Shown piece after piece: positions 56,206-64,000 of a stretch of 64,000 bases of DNA. Under the pieces are notes generated by a model, which ran no database searches, was not told the origin of the DNA, and worked only from the letters and a program-made list of their open reading frames with translations. Made by a program: the position numbers and the translations under genes. The DNA is taken from assembly GCA_963766345.1 (NCBI GenBank), contig CAVXZL010000011.1:206324-270323 (forward strand), written 5' to 3'. This stretch comes from DASVFB01 sp963766345 (GTDB lineage: Bacteria > Actinomycetota > Thermoleophilia > Gaiellales > Gaiellaceae). The first letter of the stretch is position 1. Each line of letters begins with the position of its first letter.

Positions 56206-56985
56206 CTAGAGCTCGAGGACCATCTCGCGCTGCCGAACGACTGGCGTCGCGCCGAGCGCGCGCAGCGCGTCTGCGGCGGGATCGTCGACAGGCAGGTTGA
56301 GCACGCTCACCGCGCCGACACCGCGCAGCGTGCGAAGAACATCTTCAGCGCTGCCTCCTGCGATCTGCAGCAGCTGGACGGGGCCCTTGCCGCGGAAGAC
56401 GGCGGCGCCGTCGTCCGTAAGGAGGCCGTGCAGGTCGTCGAGGTTGTCGAGCGTGCCGTCGGCGCGCTGCCACGGCTCGCGTCCCTCGCGAAGCTCGCGC
56501 ACGCGTGCCTGCGCGTCCGCAGCGCGCACCTCACGTGCCCGGCCACCGTCCGGCGCGGAGTCGAGCGACCACACCTCGACCTCGCGGACGACGCGGTAGC
56601 CGAGCTTCACGTAGAGCTCGTAGGCGCCCTCGTTCCGGTCGATCACCTCGAGCCAGACGTTCCGAACGGCGCGCTCGCGCGCCTGGTCGTGGAGTGCGCG
56701 CATCAGCGTCTCGCCCATCCCCTGCCGCCGCGCGGGCGGGACGACGCCGACTCCGCCGATCCACGCGTCCTCGCCGCGCAGCCCGAGGTTGCCGAGACCG
56801 ACGGCGTCGCCGCCGGCGAAGGCGATACGCGACGCGTCGAGGTCGAGGTCGTACGTGTCGACCATGAAGCGGACGATCGACTCGTCGAGCCGGAACGGGA
56901 TCACATAGCCCTCGTAGGCGCGGTTGAACAGGTCGGCCATCTCGGCGAGCGAGAGCGTGCTCGCCGGGCGGAGCTCGACGCTCAA
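56206..56985 (-). CDS. GNAT-family N-acetyltransferase
   Basis: 259 residues. The acetyl-CoA-binding motif is GVGVVPPARRQGMGETLMRA and the following helix-strand is NVWLEVIDRNEGAYELYVKL with GYRVVREVEVW. A second C-terminal section of about 100 residues resembles a half-GNAT or pseudo-acetyltransferase unit (PVQLLQIAGGSAEDVLRTLR), making a two-domain protein. It acetylates an amine, substrate unknown. TTG 56985 overlaps the stop of the small secreted protein gene (TTGA), so the two are translated together. Confidence 0.88.
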   Translation of the reverse strand: MSVELRPASTLSLAEMADLFNRAYEGYVIPFRLDESIVRFMVDTYDLDLDASRIAFAGGDAVGLGNLGLRGEDAWIGGVGVVPPARRQGMGETLMRALHDQARERAVRNVWLEVIDRNEGAYELYVKLGYRVVREVEVWSLDSAPDGGRAREVRAADAQARVRELREGREPWQRADGTLDNLDDLHGLLTDDGAAVFRGKGPVQLLQIAGGSAEDVLRTLRGVGAVSVLNLPVDDPAADALRALGATPVVRQREMVLEL

Positions 56986-57311
56986 CCGGCGACGAGGTAC
57001 GCGCGGATGATCGGCGCGTTCTTCGCGGTTCGCGCGCACGTCGCGGCCCACGCGTCGCGCGAATGCCCGTAGCGGCAGAACCAGCGGCGCGGGATCGTCC
57101 CGCTCAGGATGAACCGGGTCATCGTCAGCTTTGCCGTCGAGCAGGCCAGCGGCGCCTGGAAGACCTTGATGCCGTACGTGTAGTCGTTCCCGCCCTTGCG
57201 GACCGTGATCTGCCCGCACTTGCGCGGCTTGAACGCCTGCGACCCCGCGCCGGCGCCTGCCGCCAGGGCGAGGGCCGAAGCGACCGCGGCGACGAGGATG
57301 AGCGGGCGCAT
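56982..57311 (-). CDS. Small secreted protein with four cysteines
   Basis: 109 residues. A signal peptide (MRPLILVAAVASALALAAGA) is followed by a mature domain of about 85 residues with four Cys (KCGQITVR, LACSTAKL, WFCRYG, ATCARTAK), probably two disulfides. It resembles short exported actinobacterial proteins. No function is known. It is upstream of the acetyltransferase with a TTGA overlap. Confidence 0.75.
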   Translation of the reverse strand: MRPLILVAAVASALALAAGAGAGSQAFKPRKCGQITVRKGGNDYTYGIKVFQAPLACSTAKLTMTRFILSGTIPRRWFCRYGHSRDAWAATCARTAKNAPIIRAYLVAG

Positions 57312-57437
57312 TGGCGGAACCTATCGCGTTCGCGGCCGGAGGACGATCCTCTCGCAACGGTGCCGAGCAGGCGCTCGGCCGCAGGCGGCGCTTCGCCGGC
57401 GGCCGAGTACCGTGCAGAGTCGGCGTCGTGCGGATCT

Positions 57438-58916
57438 CTATTTCGCTGCTGCGGCTGCCTTCAGCGCCTTGCGCGCGTTCTGCTTGATGAACTTCTCGCT
57501 CGCCTCGTAGGCGTCGTCGTCGACGATCTGCTTCGGCGGCGACTTCATCAGGTAGGCACTCGGTCCTTCGAGCGCCCCCGAGATGCCGTTGTTCAGCGCG
57601 AGCTTCGCCATGCGGACGGCGTCGATGACGATGCCGGCCGAATTCGGCGAGTCCCAGACCTCGAGCTTGAGCTCCACGTTGAGCGGCACGTCGCCGAACG
57701 ACGAGCCCTCCAGACGGATGTACGCCCACTTGCGGTCGGTCAGCCACGGCACGTAGTCGGACGGGCCGACGTGGACGTTCCCGTCGCCGAGGTCGTAGTC
57801 GAGCATCGACGTGACGGCGTTCGTCTTCGAGATCTTCTTCGACTCGAGGCGCTCGCGCTCGAGCATGTTCAGGAAGTCCGAGTTGCCGCCGACGTTGAGC
57901 TGCATCGTCTTGTCGAGGTGCACGCCGCGCTCGCGGAAGAGCGACGTCAGGACGCGGTGAGTGATCGTCGCGCCCACCTGCGACTTGATGTCGTCGCCGA
58001 TGATCGGCAGGCCGGCCTGCTCGAAGCGGCGCTGCCAGTACGGCTCGCGGGCGATGAACTGGGGGATGCAGTTCACCATCGCGCAGCCCGCGTCGAGGAT
58101 CTGCTCGGCGTACCACTTCGTCGCCATCTCCGAGCCGACCGGGAGGTAGCTGACGACGACGTCGACGTTCCGCTCCTTGAGGATCCCGACGACGTCGTCG
58201 GTCTCGCCGGGCGCCTTCTCGACGACCTGCGAGATGTACTTGCCGAGCCCGTCGTGCGTCATCCCGCGGCTGACCTCGACACCGGTCTTCGGCACGTCGG
58301 CGAACTTGATCGTGTCGTTCGGGTGCGCCCACATCGCGTCGGCGAGGTCCTTGCCGACCTTGTCCTTCGTGACGTCGAACGCTGCGACGAACTCGACGTC
58401 GCGGACGTGGTAGCCGCCGAGGTTCACGTGCATGAGGCCGGGGACGAACTTGTCGTCCGGCGCGTCTTTGTAGTACTCGACGCCCTGCAACAGCGAGTTC
58501 GCGCAGTTGCCGACGCCGATGATCGCGACGCGGACTTTGTCCTCGCTCCGCGCGGGTTTTCCGTTGGTGGTTGACATCGTGTCCTTTCCGAGGCGCTCCG
58601 AGAGCGTCTCGACGATGAGGTCGTTGACGTTTCGCTTGCGTTGCGCCGCGCGTGCGGCGAGCTTGTCCTTCAGCTCGGCCGGCATGCGCAGCAGGACCGA
58701 CGCGCCCTCGCCCGGGGCCTTGCCCGCGCGGCCGCTCGGCTCGAACGAGACGGCGAAGCGGGAGGCGAGGATGCCGACGGCGACGTCGTTGAGGCTGCGT
58801 CCGGTGCGCCGTACCTCTTCGGCGAGGCTGCGCTTGAGCCCGCTCGGCATGCGGACGAGGACGTCTTTGCGGCTTGGTGCTAGCACAGAAGTGCTATCAG
58901 CATAGCGGTCGTTCAC
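57438..58916 (-). CDS. ino1: Inositol-1-phosphate synthase with double ribbon-helix-helix N-terminus
   Basis: 492 residues. The last 380 are an Ino1-type synthase: VRVAIIGVGNCANSLLQGVE binds NAD, and SDFLNMLERERLESKKISKT, then NAVTSMLDYDLGDGNVHVGP are family blocks with the active-site Lys residues. It turns glucose-6-phosphate into inositol-1-phosphate for inositol lipids. The first 112 residues hold two Arc/MetJ-like ribbon-helix-helix units (RKDVLVRMPSGLKRSLAEEV and VLLRMPAELKDKLAARAAQR). No stop separates them. An internal ATG at 58577 with its own GGAAAGGAC site may also give the plain enzyme. The lipid enzymes that use the product are next upstream. Confidence 0.92.
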   Translation of the reverse strand: MNDRYADSTSVLAPSRKDVLVRMPSGLKRSLAEEVRRTGRSLNDVAVGILASRFAVSFEPSGRAGKAPGEGASVLLRMPAELKDKLAARAAQRKRNVNDLIVETLSERLGKDTMSTTNGKPARSEDKVRVAIIGVGNCANSLLQGVEYYKDAPDDKFVPGLMHVNLGGYHVRDVEFVAAFDVTKDKVGKDLADAMWAHPNDTIKFADVPKTGVEVSRGMTHDGLGKYISQVVEKAPGETDDVVGILKERNVDVVVSYLPVGSEMATKWYAEQILDAGCAMVNCIPQFIAREPYWQRRFEQAGLPIIGDDIKSQVGATITHRVLTSLFRERGVHLDKTMQLNVGGNSDFLNMLERERLESKKISKTNAVTSMLDYDLGDGNVHVGPSDYVPWLTDRKWAYIRLEGSSFGDVPLNVELKLEVWDSPNSAGIVIDAVRMAKLALNNGISGALEGPSAYLMKSPPKQIVDDDAYEASEKFIKQNARKALKAAAAAK

Positions 58917-58960
58917 CGCCGAGGACGAATCGGCACTCGATTGTCACTACTGGCGTGTCC

Positions 58961-58995
58961 GTCCGGCCCACGTCTGGGGTCAGACCCCGGCCATG
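58961..58995. repeat. Palindromic repeat, copy 1
   Basis: Shares the CCGGCCCA(C/T)GTC(T/C)GGGGTC pattern with 59085-59121, in the same orientation. It contains GGGGTCAGACCCC. The 210 nt between ino1 and the CDP-alcohol gene hold no coding frame. Confidence 0.65.
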
Positions 58996-59092
58996 TCCTG
59001 ACAAGACGATGTGCCGAGGAATGCGGCTCTCCATGCGGACATCGGCCGCAGATCGCCTCGCGTTTCAGCACGTTTCGCGGTATCCGCCCGGC

Positions 59093-59121
59093 CCATGTCC
59101 GGGGTCAGACCCCGGACATGG
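59093..59121. terminator. Perfect 14-bp palindrome, copy 2, terminator of the CDP-alcohol gene
   Basis: 59093-59106 and 59108-59121 are exact reverse complements around one A. It lies 6 nt past the end of the minus-strand gene at 59127. It is a better-preserved copy of the repeat at 58961. Confidence 0.7.
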
Positions 59122-59126
59122 CCGCT

Positions 59127-59747
59127 TCAGGCGTTGCCGCGGCGGAGCTGCGTTCGCACCGACCAGACGCGTTGGCCGACCGTGAACCAGGCCGTCGCCG
59201 CGAGCAGGTAGATCGCCCACGGCAGGACGCCCCACGGCGCGAGGACGAGGCCGGTCGTGATCACGACCACGCGCTCGGCCCGCGACCCGATGCCGACGTC
59301 GCCCTTGAGCCCGAGCGCCTCCGCGCGGGCGCGGGTGTACGAGACGAGGAACGAGCCGACGACTGCCGCAAACGTGAACGCGAGGGCGATCTCGTTGCCG
59401 TCGCGCATGAAGACGAGCGCGATCGCGCCGAGCATGAAGCCCTCGCTGACGCGGTCGGTCGTCGAGTCGAGGAAGGCTCCGAACGGCGTGCCTTTGCCGC
59501 TCTGCCTCGCGAGCGCGCCGTCGAGGATGTCGAGGATCGACCCGACCACGAAGACGAACGCTCCGAGCCAGAAGAAGAGGATCTCGTTCCGGTACTCGAA
59601 GTAGACGAGCACCGAAGCGGCCGCACAGAGCGTCACGCCGGCGGTCGTCAGCGCGTTCGGCGTGACGCGCGACCGCGCCAGCCCGCCCATCGACTGCGTC
59701 GCGAGCCGCCGCGCGCCCACGGTGTAGCGCGCCTTGAGCGAGGTCAC
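59127..59747 (-). CDS. CDP-alcohol phosphotransferase, probable phosphatidylinositol-phosphate synthase
   Basis: 206 residues with about six membrane helices. The CDP-alcohol signature DILDGALARQSGKGTPFGAF with LDSTTDR follows the D-G-x2-A-R-x8-G-x3-D-x3-D rule. It joins an alcohol phosphate to CDP-diacylglycerol at the membrane. Beside ino1, phosphatidylinositol-phosphate synthase is the likely role, although other family members (phosphatidylglycerol-phosphate) share the motif. The start is GTG 59747, overlapping the preceding stop by one base. Confidence 0.88.
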   Translation of the reverse strand: MTSLKARYTVGARRLATQSMGGLARSRVTPNALTTAGVTLCAAASVLVYFEYRNEILFFWLGAFVFVVGSILDILDGALARQSGKGTPFGAFLDSTTDRVSEGFMLGAIALVFMRDGNEIALAFTFAAVVGSFLVSYTRARAEALGLKGDVGIGSRAERVVVITTGLVLAPWGVLPWAIYLLAATAWFTVGQRVWSVRTQLRRGNA

Positions 59748-60499
59748 TACGCCGTTCGCAGCAGCGTGCGCGTGAGGCGCCGGCGGTTGACGATCGCCAT
59801 CGCGATCAGCGCGACGGCGATGCCGGCGACCACGTCGAGCCAGAAGTGGTTCGCCGTCGCCATGACGCTGAACCAGACCCACGCCGGCCAGAGCGCCCAG
59901 ACCAGCTTCGCGAAGATGTTCCTGCAAACGCCGAAGAGCACGACGCCGACGATCAGCGCGTCCGCAGCGTGGAGGCTCGGCATCGCTGCGTAGGGGTTCG
60001 CCGCAAGCTGGATGAGCCCGCTGCCGTGGTTCAGGCCGCCGACGTGGCCGAGCGTGTCGGCGAAGCCGAATCCCGGGAACATCCGCGGCGGCGCGGTCGG
60101 AACCAGCACGTAGCCGATCAGCCCGATCACGTTTGCGAGCAGCAGCGTGTTCCGGAAGCGCGCGAACGCCTCGTGCCGGCGCAGGTAGACCCAGAGGAGC
60201 GTCAGGCAGACGACCGTGAACTCCGAGTTCCAGTACGTCCACGAGACCGCGAGCTCGAGCAGGCGCGAGGACGCCGCGAGGTTCTGGAGCGAGACCTCGA
60301 TCAGGTGGTGCGCGTGCGTCTGCTCCCACGCGATGACGCGCAGGCCGTTCGCGAACGCGCGCGCCGGGTCGTGTGGCGCAAGCCCCCGTGCCACCTGGTA
60401 CGCGCCGAGAAAGCCGAACCAGATCACGAGCTGAAGCCCGAAATGGCTCCAGCCGCGCGGGAGATAGCGCCTGCCGGCATCGACGACGGCATCGGTCAT
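59747..60499 (-). CDS. PAP2-superfamily membrane enzyme (inositolphosphotransferase type)
   Basis: 250 residues with six membrane helices. The PAP2 motif shows as PTAPPRM, then AAMPSLHAADALIVG and ANHFWLDVVAGIAVAL with the catalytic His residues. This form resembles actinobacterial PAP2-like enzymes that work on inositol phosphate or lipid phosphates. It is upstream of the CDP-alcohol gene and joined by TAGTG, and it continues into ino1 direction, which supports a common inositol-lipid role. ATG 60499. Confidence 0.88.
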   Translation of the reverse strand: MTDAVVDAGRRYLPRGWSHFGLQLVIWFGFLGAYQVARGLAPHDPARAFANGLRVIAWEQTHAHHLIEVSLQNLAASSRLLELAVSWTYWNSEFTVVCLTLLWVYLRRHEAFARFRNTLLLANVIGLIGYVLVPTAPPRMFPGFGFADTLGHVGGLNHGSGLIQLAANPYAAMPSLHAADALIVGVVLFGVCRNIFAKLVWALWPAWVWFSVMATANHFWLDVVAGIAVALIAMAIVNRRRLTRTLLRTA

Positions 60500-60636
60500 C
60501 GCGCTAATTCTACGCTTACAACCTGTCGGAGACCACGACGCGGCGGTTTTGCCGTCGCAGGTGCGGGGTTACGCTCGCTTGACATGGCTCTCGTCAATGA
60601 CATTCGAGCGGTCGTTCGTCTGGAACGGCCCGCTCG

Positions 60637-61626
60637 TCACCCTCCGATGTAGGACATCTCGATCTTGGGCAGGTCGACCGTGTTCGCGGAGCGAAGCTCC
60701 GAGTAGCGGTCGGTGCGCCGGCTCCAGATCGAGGCGATCGCCGCGTCGAGCTCGGTGTCGGTCGCTTCGCTCCGCACGAGCGCGCGCAGGTCGTGCCCTC
60801 GCACCGCGAAGAGGCACGTGTAGAGCTGTCCTTCCGCCGAGATGCGCGCGCGCGTGCAGTCGCCGCAGAACGGCTGCGTCACCGATGAGATCACGCCGAT
60901 CTCGCCGGCGCCGTCGACGTAGCGCCAGCGGTTCGCGACCTCGCCGCGATACGACGGCTCGACCGGCTCGAGCGGGAACTCCGCGCCGATCCTCTCGACG
61001 ATCTCCCGCGCCGGCACGACGTCGTCCATCCGCCAGCCGTTCGTGTGACCGACGTCCATGTACTCGATGAAGCGGAGGATGTGACCCGTGCCGCGAAAGT
61101 GGCGCGCCATGTCGACGATCCCCTCGTCGTTGAGGCCGCGCTTCACGACGGCGTTCACCTTGACGGGCAGGCCGACGGCGGCCGCGGCGGCGATCCCGTC
61201 CAGCACGCGCTCGACGGGAAAGTTCACGTCGTTCATCGCACGGAACGTCGCATCGTCCAGCGAGTCGAGGCTCACGGTCACGCGCGTGAGGCCCGCGTCT
61301 GCGAGCGCCTGCGCCTTCTGCGGTAGCAGCGTGCCGTTCGTCGTGAGCGTGAGCTCGACGCCGAGCTCGGCCAGCATCTCCACGAGCCGCTCGACGTGCT
61401 TGCGCACGAGAGGCTCGCCGCCGGTGATGCGGATCTTGCTCACGCCGTTCGCGACGAACGCCCGCGCGAGTCGCGTGATCTCTTCGTAGTCGAGCAGCTG
61501 CGCGCGCGGCAGGAACGCGTAGTCGCGCCCGAAGACCTCCTTCGGCATGCAGTAGACGCAGCGGAAGTTGCAGCGGTCGGTGACCGAGATGCGGAGATCG
61601 CGCAGCGGGCGGCCGAGACGGTCCAT
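60637..61626 (-). CDS. moaA: MoaA, GTP 3',8-cyclase
   Basis: 329 residues. The radical-SAM cluster is CNFRCVYC near residue 19, with ITGGEPLVRKHVERLVEMLA next, and the second 4Fe-4S Cys set is CGDCTRARISAEGQLYTCLF in the C-terminal part. The last residues (PKIEMSYIGG) hold the Gly-Gly tail needed for activity. It rearranges GTP in the first step of molybdenum cofactor synthesis. It stands alone here; other moa genes are not in the window. ATG 61626 is used, divergent from the first EamA gene by 42 nt. Confidence 0.97.
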   Translation of the reverse strand: MDRLGRPLRDLRISVTDRCNFRCVYCMPKEVFGRDYAFLPRAQLLDYEEITRLARAFVANGVSKIRITGGEPLVRKHVERLVEMLAELGVELTLTTNGTLLPQKAQALADAGLTRVTVSLDSLDDATFRAMNDVNFPVERVLDGIAAAAAVGLPVKVNAVVKRGLNDEGIVDMARHFRGTGHILRFIEYMDVGHTNGWRMDDVVPAREIVERIGAEFPLEPVEPSYRGEVANRWRYVDGAGEIGVISSVTQPFCGDCTRARISAEGQLYTCLFAVRGHDLRALVRSEATDTELDAAIASIWSRRTDRYSELRSANTVDLPKIEMSYIGG

Positions 61627-61668
61627 CGAGCGCAGCGTAGCCGCCTCGGTTTGCGAGAAGGTGCGGCC

Positions 61669-62544
61669 GTGGCTCCGCTGGCCCTCCTCGTTCTCGTGAC
61701 CGCCGTCTGGGGGATCACGTTCGTCCAGATCAAGGACGCGCTCGAGCTCTACCCGCTCTTCGCGTTCCTCGCCGTGCGCTTCGCGATTGCGGTCGCCGTG
61801 CTCGCCGTGCCGGCCGCTCGCCGCGTGCGCTCGCTCGGGCGGGATGGAGCCGTGGCGGGCCTGCTCCTCGGCGGGTTGCTCGCGGCCGGTTACGCGCTCC
61901 AGACCGCGGGGCTCGAGCGCACGACGGTCTCGGCCGCGGGCTTCGTGACCGGGATGTACGTCGTGTTCACGCCCCTCTTCGGCTACGTCCTCTTTCGCAT
62001 CCGCGCGCCGCGGGCGGTGTGGCTCGGTGTGGCGCTCGCGGTCCTCGGGCTGGCGATGCTGAGCGGCGTCTCCGCCGGCTCCACCGCCGGCGACCTGCTC
62101 GTGCTCGCGGGCGCCGCGCTCTACGCGCTCCAGATCGCGCTCATGGAGCGCTTCGCTCCGCGCTACGACCCGCTCGCGTTCACGACGGCGGAGATGGCCG
62201 CGGCGTTCGTCGGCTTCGCCGTCATCGCGGTGGCGGCCGGGCAGGTGGAGGTCCCGCACGGCGCGACCGTGTGGGCGGCGCTGCTCGTGACCGGCGTCTT
62301 CGCGAGCGCGATCGCTTTTCTCGTGCAGGCGTGGGCGCAACAGCGCACGAGCGCGACGCAGACGGCGCTCGTCTTCTCGCTCGAGCCCGTGTGGGCCGGC
62401 ATCTTCGGTTTCGCGCTCGCGGGCGACCGGCTCGGCGCGATCGGCTGGGCGGGCTGCGCCGTCATTCTCGCCGGCATCGCCGTCTCCGAGCCGGCGGCTG
62501 CGCGCACGCTCGCGCGCCTCGTGCGCGTGCGGAGACCCGCCTGA
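61669..62544 (+). CDS. EamA/DMT-family transporter, first of a pair
   Basis: 291 residues with ten membrane helices in two EamA halves (LVLVTAVWGITFVQIKDALE opens helix one, FTPLFGYVLFRI ends the first half, LEPVWAGIFGFALAGDRLG marks the second). It is a drug/metabolite exporter type with unknown substrate. GTG 61669 is chosen because the conserved part starts APLALLVLVTAVWGITF; the site AGAAGG precedes it. Its stop lies in a CTGA overlap with a second EamA gene. Confidence 0.92.
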   Translation: MAPLALLVLVTAVWGITFVQIKDALELYPLFAFLAVRFAIAVAVLAVPAARRVRSLGRDGAVAGLLLGGLLAAGYALQTAGLERTTVSAAGFVTGMYVVFTPLFGYVLFRIRAPRAVWLGVALAVLGLAMLSGVSAGSTAGDLLVLAGAALYALQIALMERFAPRYDPLAFTTAEMAAAFVGFAVIAVAAGQVEVPHGATVWAALLVTGVFASAIAFLVQAWAQQRTSATQTALVFSLEPVWAGIFGFALAGDRLGAIGWAGCAVILAGIAVSEPAAARTLARLVRVRRPA

Positions 62545-63377
62545 CCGCCGTCGTCCTCGCTCTGACCTCGGCTGCGCTCTTCGGCGCGATGACGGTCTTC
62601 GTGCGCATGGGCTTCACGCGGGAGCCCGACGCTGCGCTCGCGACCGCCGCCACCGTGACCGTTGCGCTGACGGTCGCCGTGGTCGCGGCCCTCGTCGACG
62701 GGCCGCACGACGTCCTCGCGGCCTGGCCGTTCCTGCTCGCGGGAGTGCTCGCGCCCGGCCTGTCGCAGCTCTTCTTCACCTTCGCGATCCGGACAGTCGG
62801 CGCGTCGCGCACGTCCGTCGTCGTCGGCGCGGCGCCGCTCGCTGCGGTCGCCGTCGCGTTCCTTCTCCTCGGCGAGCCCGTCTCCGCGCCGCTCGTCGTC
62901 GGCGCGCTGTTCATCGTGGGAGGCGGCGTCGCGTTGATCGCCGAGCGGCGTCCGGATCACTTACGTGCGAGCGGTCTCGTCCTCGCGGGCATCTGCACGC
63001 TTCTCTTCGCCGCGCGCGACAACCTCGTGCGCCACCTGTCCGGGACGAGCGCCGTTCCGCCGACGGTCGCCGCGGGGGCGACGCTCGCCGTCGGTGCGGG
63101 ACTTGCCATCGTGTACGCCCGTCGCCCTCCCGGCCGCGACGCGCTTCGCGCTTTCGCACCCGCAGGGCTCTGCTTCGGCCTCTCGTACATCTGCCTGTTC
63201 GAGGCGTACTACCGTGGTCGCGTGTCCGTCGTGTCGCCGCTCGTGGCCACGGAGACGCTGTGGGGCGTGGGGCTCTCCGCGCTGCTGTTGCGGCGGACGG
63301 AGCTCGTCGGCGGGCGCCTGATCGCGGGCGCTGCGCTGATCGTGCTCGGTGGCGTTCTCATCGGGGTCTACCGATGA
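62541..63377 (+). CDS. EamA/DMT-family transporter, second of a pair
   Basis: 278 residues with ten membrane helices. It opens LTAVVLALTSAALFGAMTVF and ends GGRLIAGAALIVLGGVLIGV. The EamA halves show in FTFAIRTVGASRTSVVVGAA and ICLFEAYYRGRVSVVSPLVA. No ATG, GTG or TTG lies before helix one. The only codon in place is CTG 62541, overlapping the stop of the first EamA gene as CTGA, as in the hydrogenase protease gene. The two transporters could work as a heterodimer. Its stop overlaps the next ATG (ATGA). Confidence 0.9.
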   Translation: MTAVVLALTSAALFGAMTVFVRMGFTREPDAALATAATVTVALTVAVVAALVDGPHDVLAAWPFLLAGVLAPGLSQLFFTFAIRTVGASRTSVVVGAAPLAAVAVAFLLLGEPVSAPLVVGALFIVGGGVALIAERRPDHLRASGLVLAGICTLLFAARDNLVRHLSGTSAVPPTVAAGATLAVGAGLAIVYARRPPGRDALRAFAPAGLCFGLSYICLFEAYYRGRVSVVSPLVATETLWGVGLSALLLRRTELVGGRLIAGAALIVLGGVLIGVYR

Positions 63378-63655
63378 GGGATAGGCGCCGCTACATGTGG
63401 GCGTTCGCCGTCGTGGTCGCCGGGCTCTTCCTGTCCGGGGCGGTCTGGCGCGCGACGCACCCGAACGCCTCCGAGAACCCCTCCGACAACCCGACGGAGG
63501 AGAGGGACATCGCGGCGCGCCAGGACGGCTACTACCTCTGCCTGCACCGGCAGCCCATGACTGCCGCGCAGATGTACCGCCTCGTGAAGCGCAAGCTGCC
63601 GCACGACAACCTCGCGCTCGCGCTGCGCGGCTGTCAGGAGGCGCAGCCGCGCTAG
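63374..63655 (+). CDS. Small membrane-anchored protein with a Cys pair
   Basis: 93 residues. One N-terminal membrane helix (YMWAFAVVVAGLFLSGAVWR) is followed by an outside part with GYYLCLHRQPMTAAQMYRLV and ALRGCQEAQPR; the two Cys may form a disulfide. It is joined to the second EamA gene by ATGA. Function unknown. Its 3' end overlaps the next gene by 4 nt on the other strand. Confidence 0.65.
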   Translation: MRDRRRYMWAFAVVVAGLFLSGAVWRATHPNASENPSDNPTEERDIAARQDGYYLCLHRQPMTAAQMYRLVKRKLPHDNLALALRGCQEAQPR

Positions 63656-63978
63656 TCGCGGCCGAAGACCCAGAGCAGGTTCACGAGCACGATCGCGATG
63701 CACACGGCGATCACGCCGGCGACGCCGGCCAGCCCGCCGGCAGCCCCGATGAGCGGGATCGCGAGCCCGAGCGAGCCGAGCGCCAGCGGGATCGTCGGCG
63801 CGTGACCTCGAGAGCGCGTGCGCTGGCGGTATGCCTGCTCCTTCGCCCGCCGGTCGATCTCCTGCTCGATCCGGTCCGCGAAGCGCTCGACGAGCTGCGG
63901 CTCGAGCTCCTCGCCGATCTCCTCGCGGGCCGCGAGCGTCGCCTCGAGCTCGTGCCGGAACTCCTGCTGCTCGGACAT
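63652..63978 (-). CDS. Small two-helix membrane protein
   Basis: 108 residues. A charged helical N-terminus (FRHELEATLAAREEIGEELE, then FADRIEQEIDRRAKEQ) is followed by two membrane helices (IPLALGSLGLAIPLIGAAGG and AGVIAVCIAIVLVNLLWVFG). The pattern is common in short actinobacterial membrane proteins. No function is known. ATG 63978 is preceded by a weak ribosome-binding site near the window end. Confidence 0.7.
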   Translation of the reverse strand: MSEQQEFRHELEATLAAREEIGEELEPQLVERFADRIEQEIDRRAKEQAYRQRTRSRGHAPTIPLALGSLGLAIPLIGAAGGLAGVAGVIAVCIAIVLVNLLWVFGRD

Positions 63979-64000
63979 TCGAGCCGAATCATACTCGAGC

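Overview
The window is high-GC DNA with densely packed, often overlapping genes. It looks like a soil-type actinobacterium, most likely the class Thermoleophilia (Gaiellales/Solirubrobacterales). Supporting signs are a group 3b [NiFe] hydrogenase cluster of actinobacterial type, an inositol-lipid set (Ino1, CDP-alcohol phosphotransferase, PAP2 protein), an MprAB-like two-component pair, MMPL and rhomboid proteins, and frequent GTG and TTG starts. The class-level placement is an inference.

Layout. 1-500: start of an aldehyde dehydrogenase gene that leaves the window. 633-5792 (minus): hydrogenase operon coding beta (Fe-S), a cyclic-nucleotide-binding protein, gamma (flavin/NAD(P)H), delta (small) and alpha (large) subunits, a maturation protease and a HypA-like protein without a zinc ribbon. 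5954-10709 (plus, divergent): hypF (two frameshifts), two hypC-type genes, hypD and hypE. No hypB is present. 10791-11837: small membrane protein, strong terminator, tandem universal stress protein.

12107-25398: a 13.2-kb segment bounded by an intact tRNA-Ala(TGC) gene and a 49-bp copy of its 3' half, the classical footprint of tRNA-targeted integration. It carries secreted proteins built from a COG4315-type domain and RTX-like beta-roll repeats, an ECF sigma factor with a convergent RskA-like anti-sigma gene, a Usp-like protein, a MerR gene with an internal stop, a frameshifted acyltransferase and several small proteins. Four promoters inside it share GGAAT-N15/16-G(G/T)GTCTT and probably form a local sigma regulon. 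No integrase was recognised.

25425-31659: stress and envelope genes (zincin protease, rhomboid, Hsp20, two-component system, lipoprotein, cytochrome c, heme-type membrane protein). 31634-44512: sugar catabolism, with three Gfo/Idh/MocA oxidoreductases (one frameshifted), galactokinase, SDR, PfkB kinase, a xylose-type ABC importer and a large membrane-FG-GAP fusion. 44587-57311: peptidase, YjbQ, phospholipase-C-like enzyme, MMPL, RNA methyltransferase, metallo-beta-lactamase-fold protein, UDG-like protein and a GT4-PHP fusion. 57438-63978: Ino1 with a double ribbon-helix-helix N-terminus, inositol-lipid enzymes, MoaA, two EamA exporters and small membrane proteins.

Two themes run through the window. 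First, neighbouring genes are joined by 4-nt NTGA stop/start overlaps using ATG, GTG, TTG and apparently CTG. Second, four frameshifts in three conserved genes all need one base skipped in the same direction, which points either to systematic one-base insertions in the assembly or to a real biological pattern.
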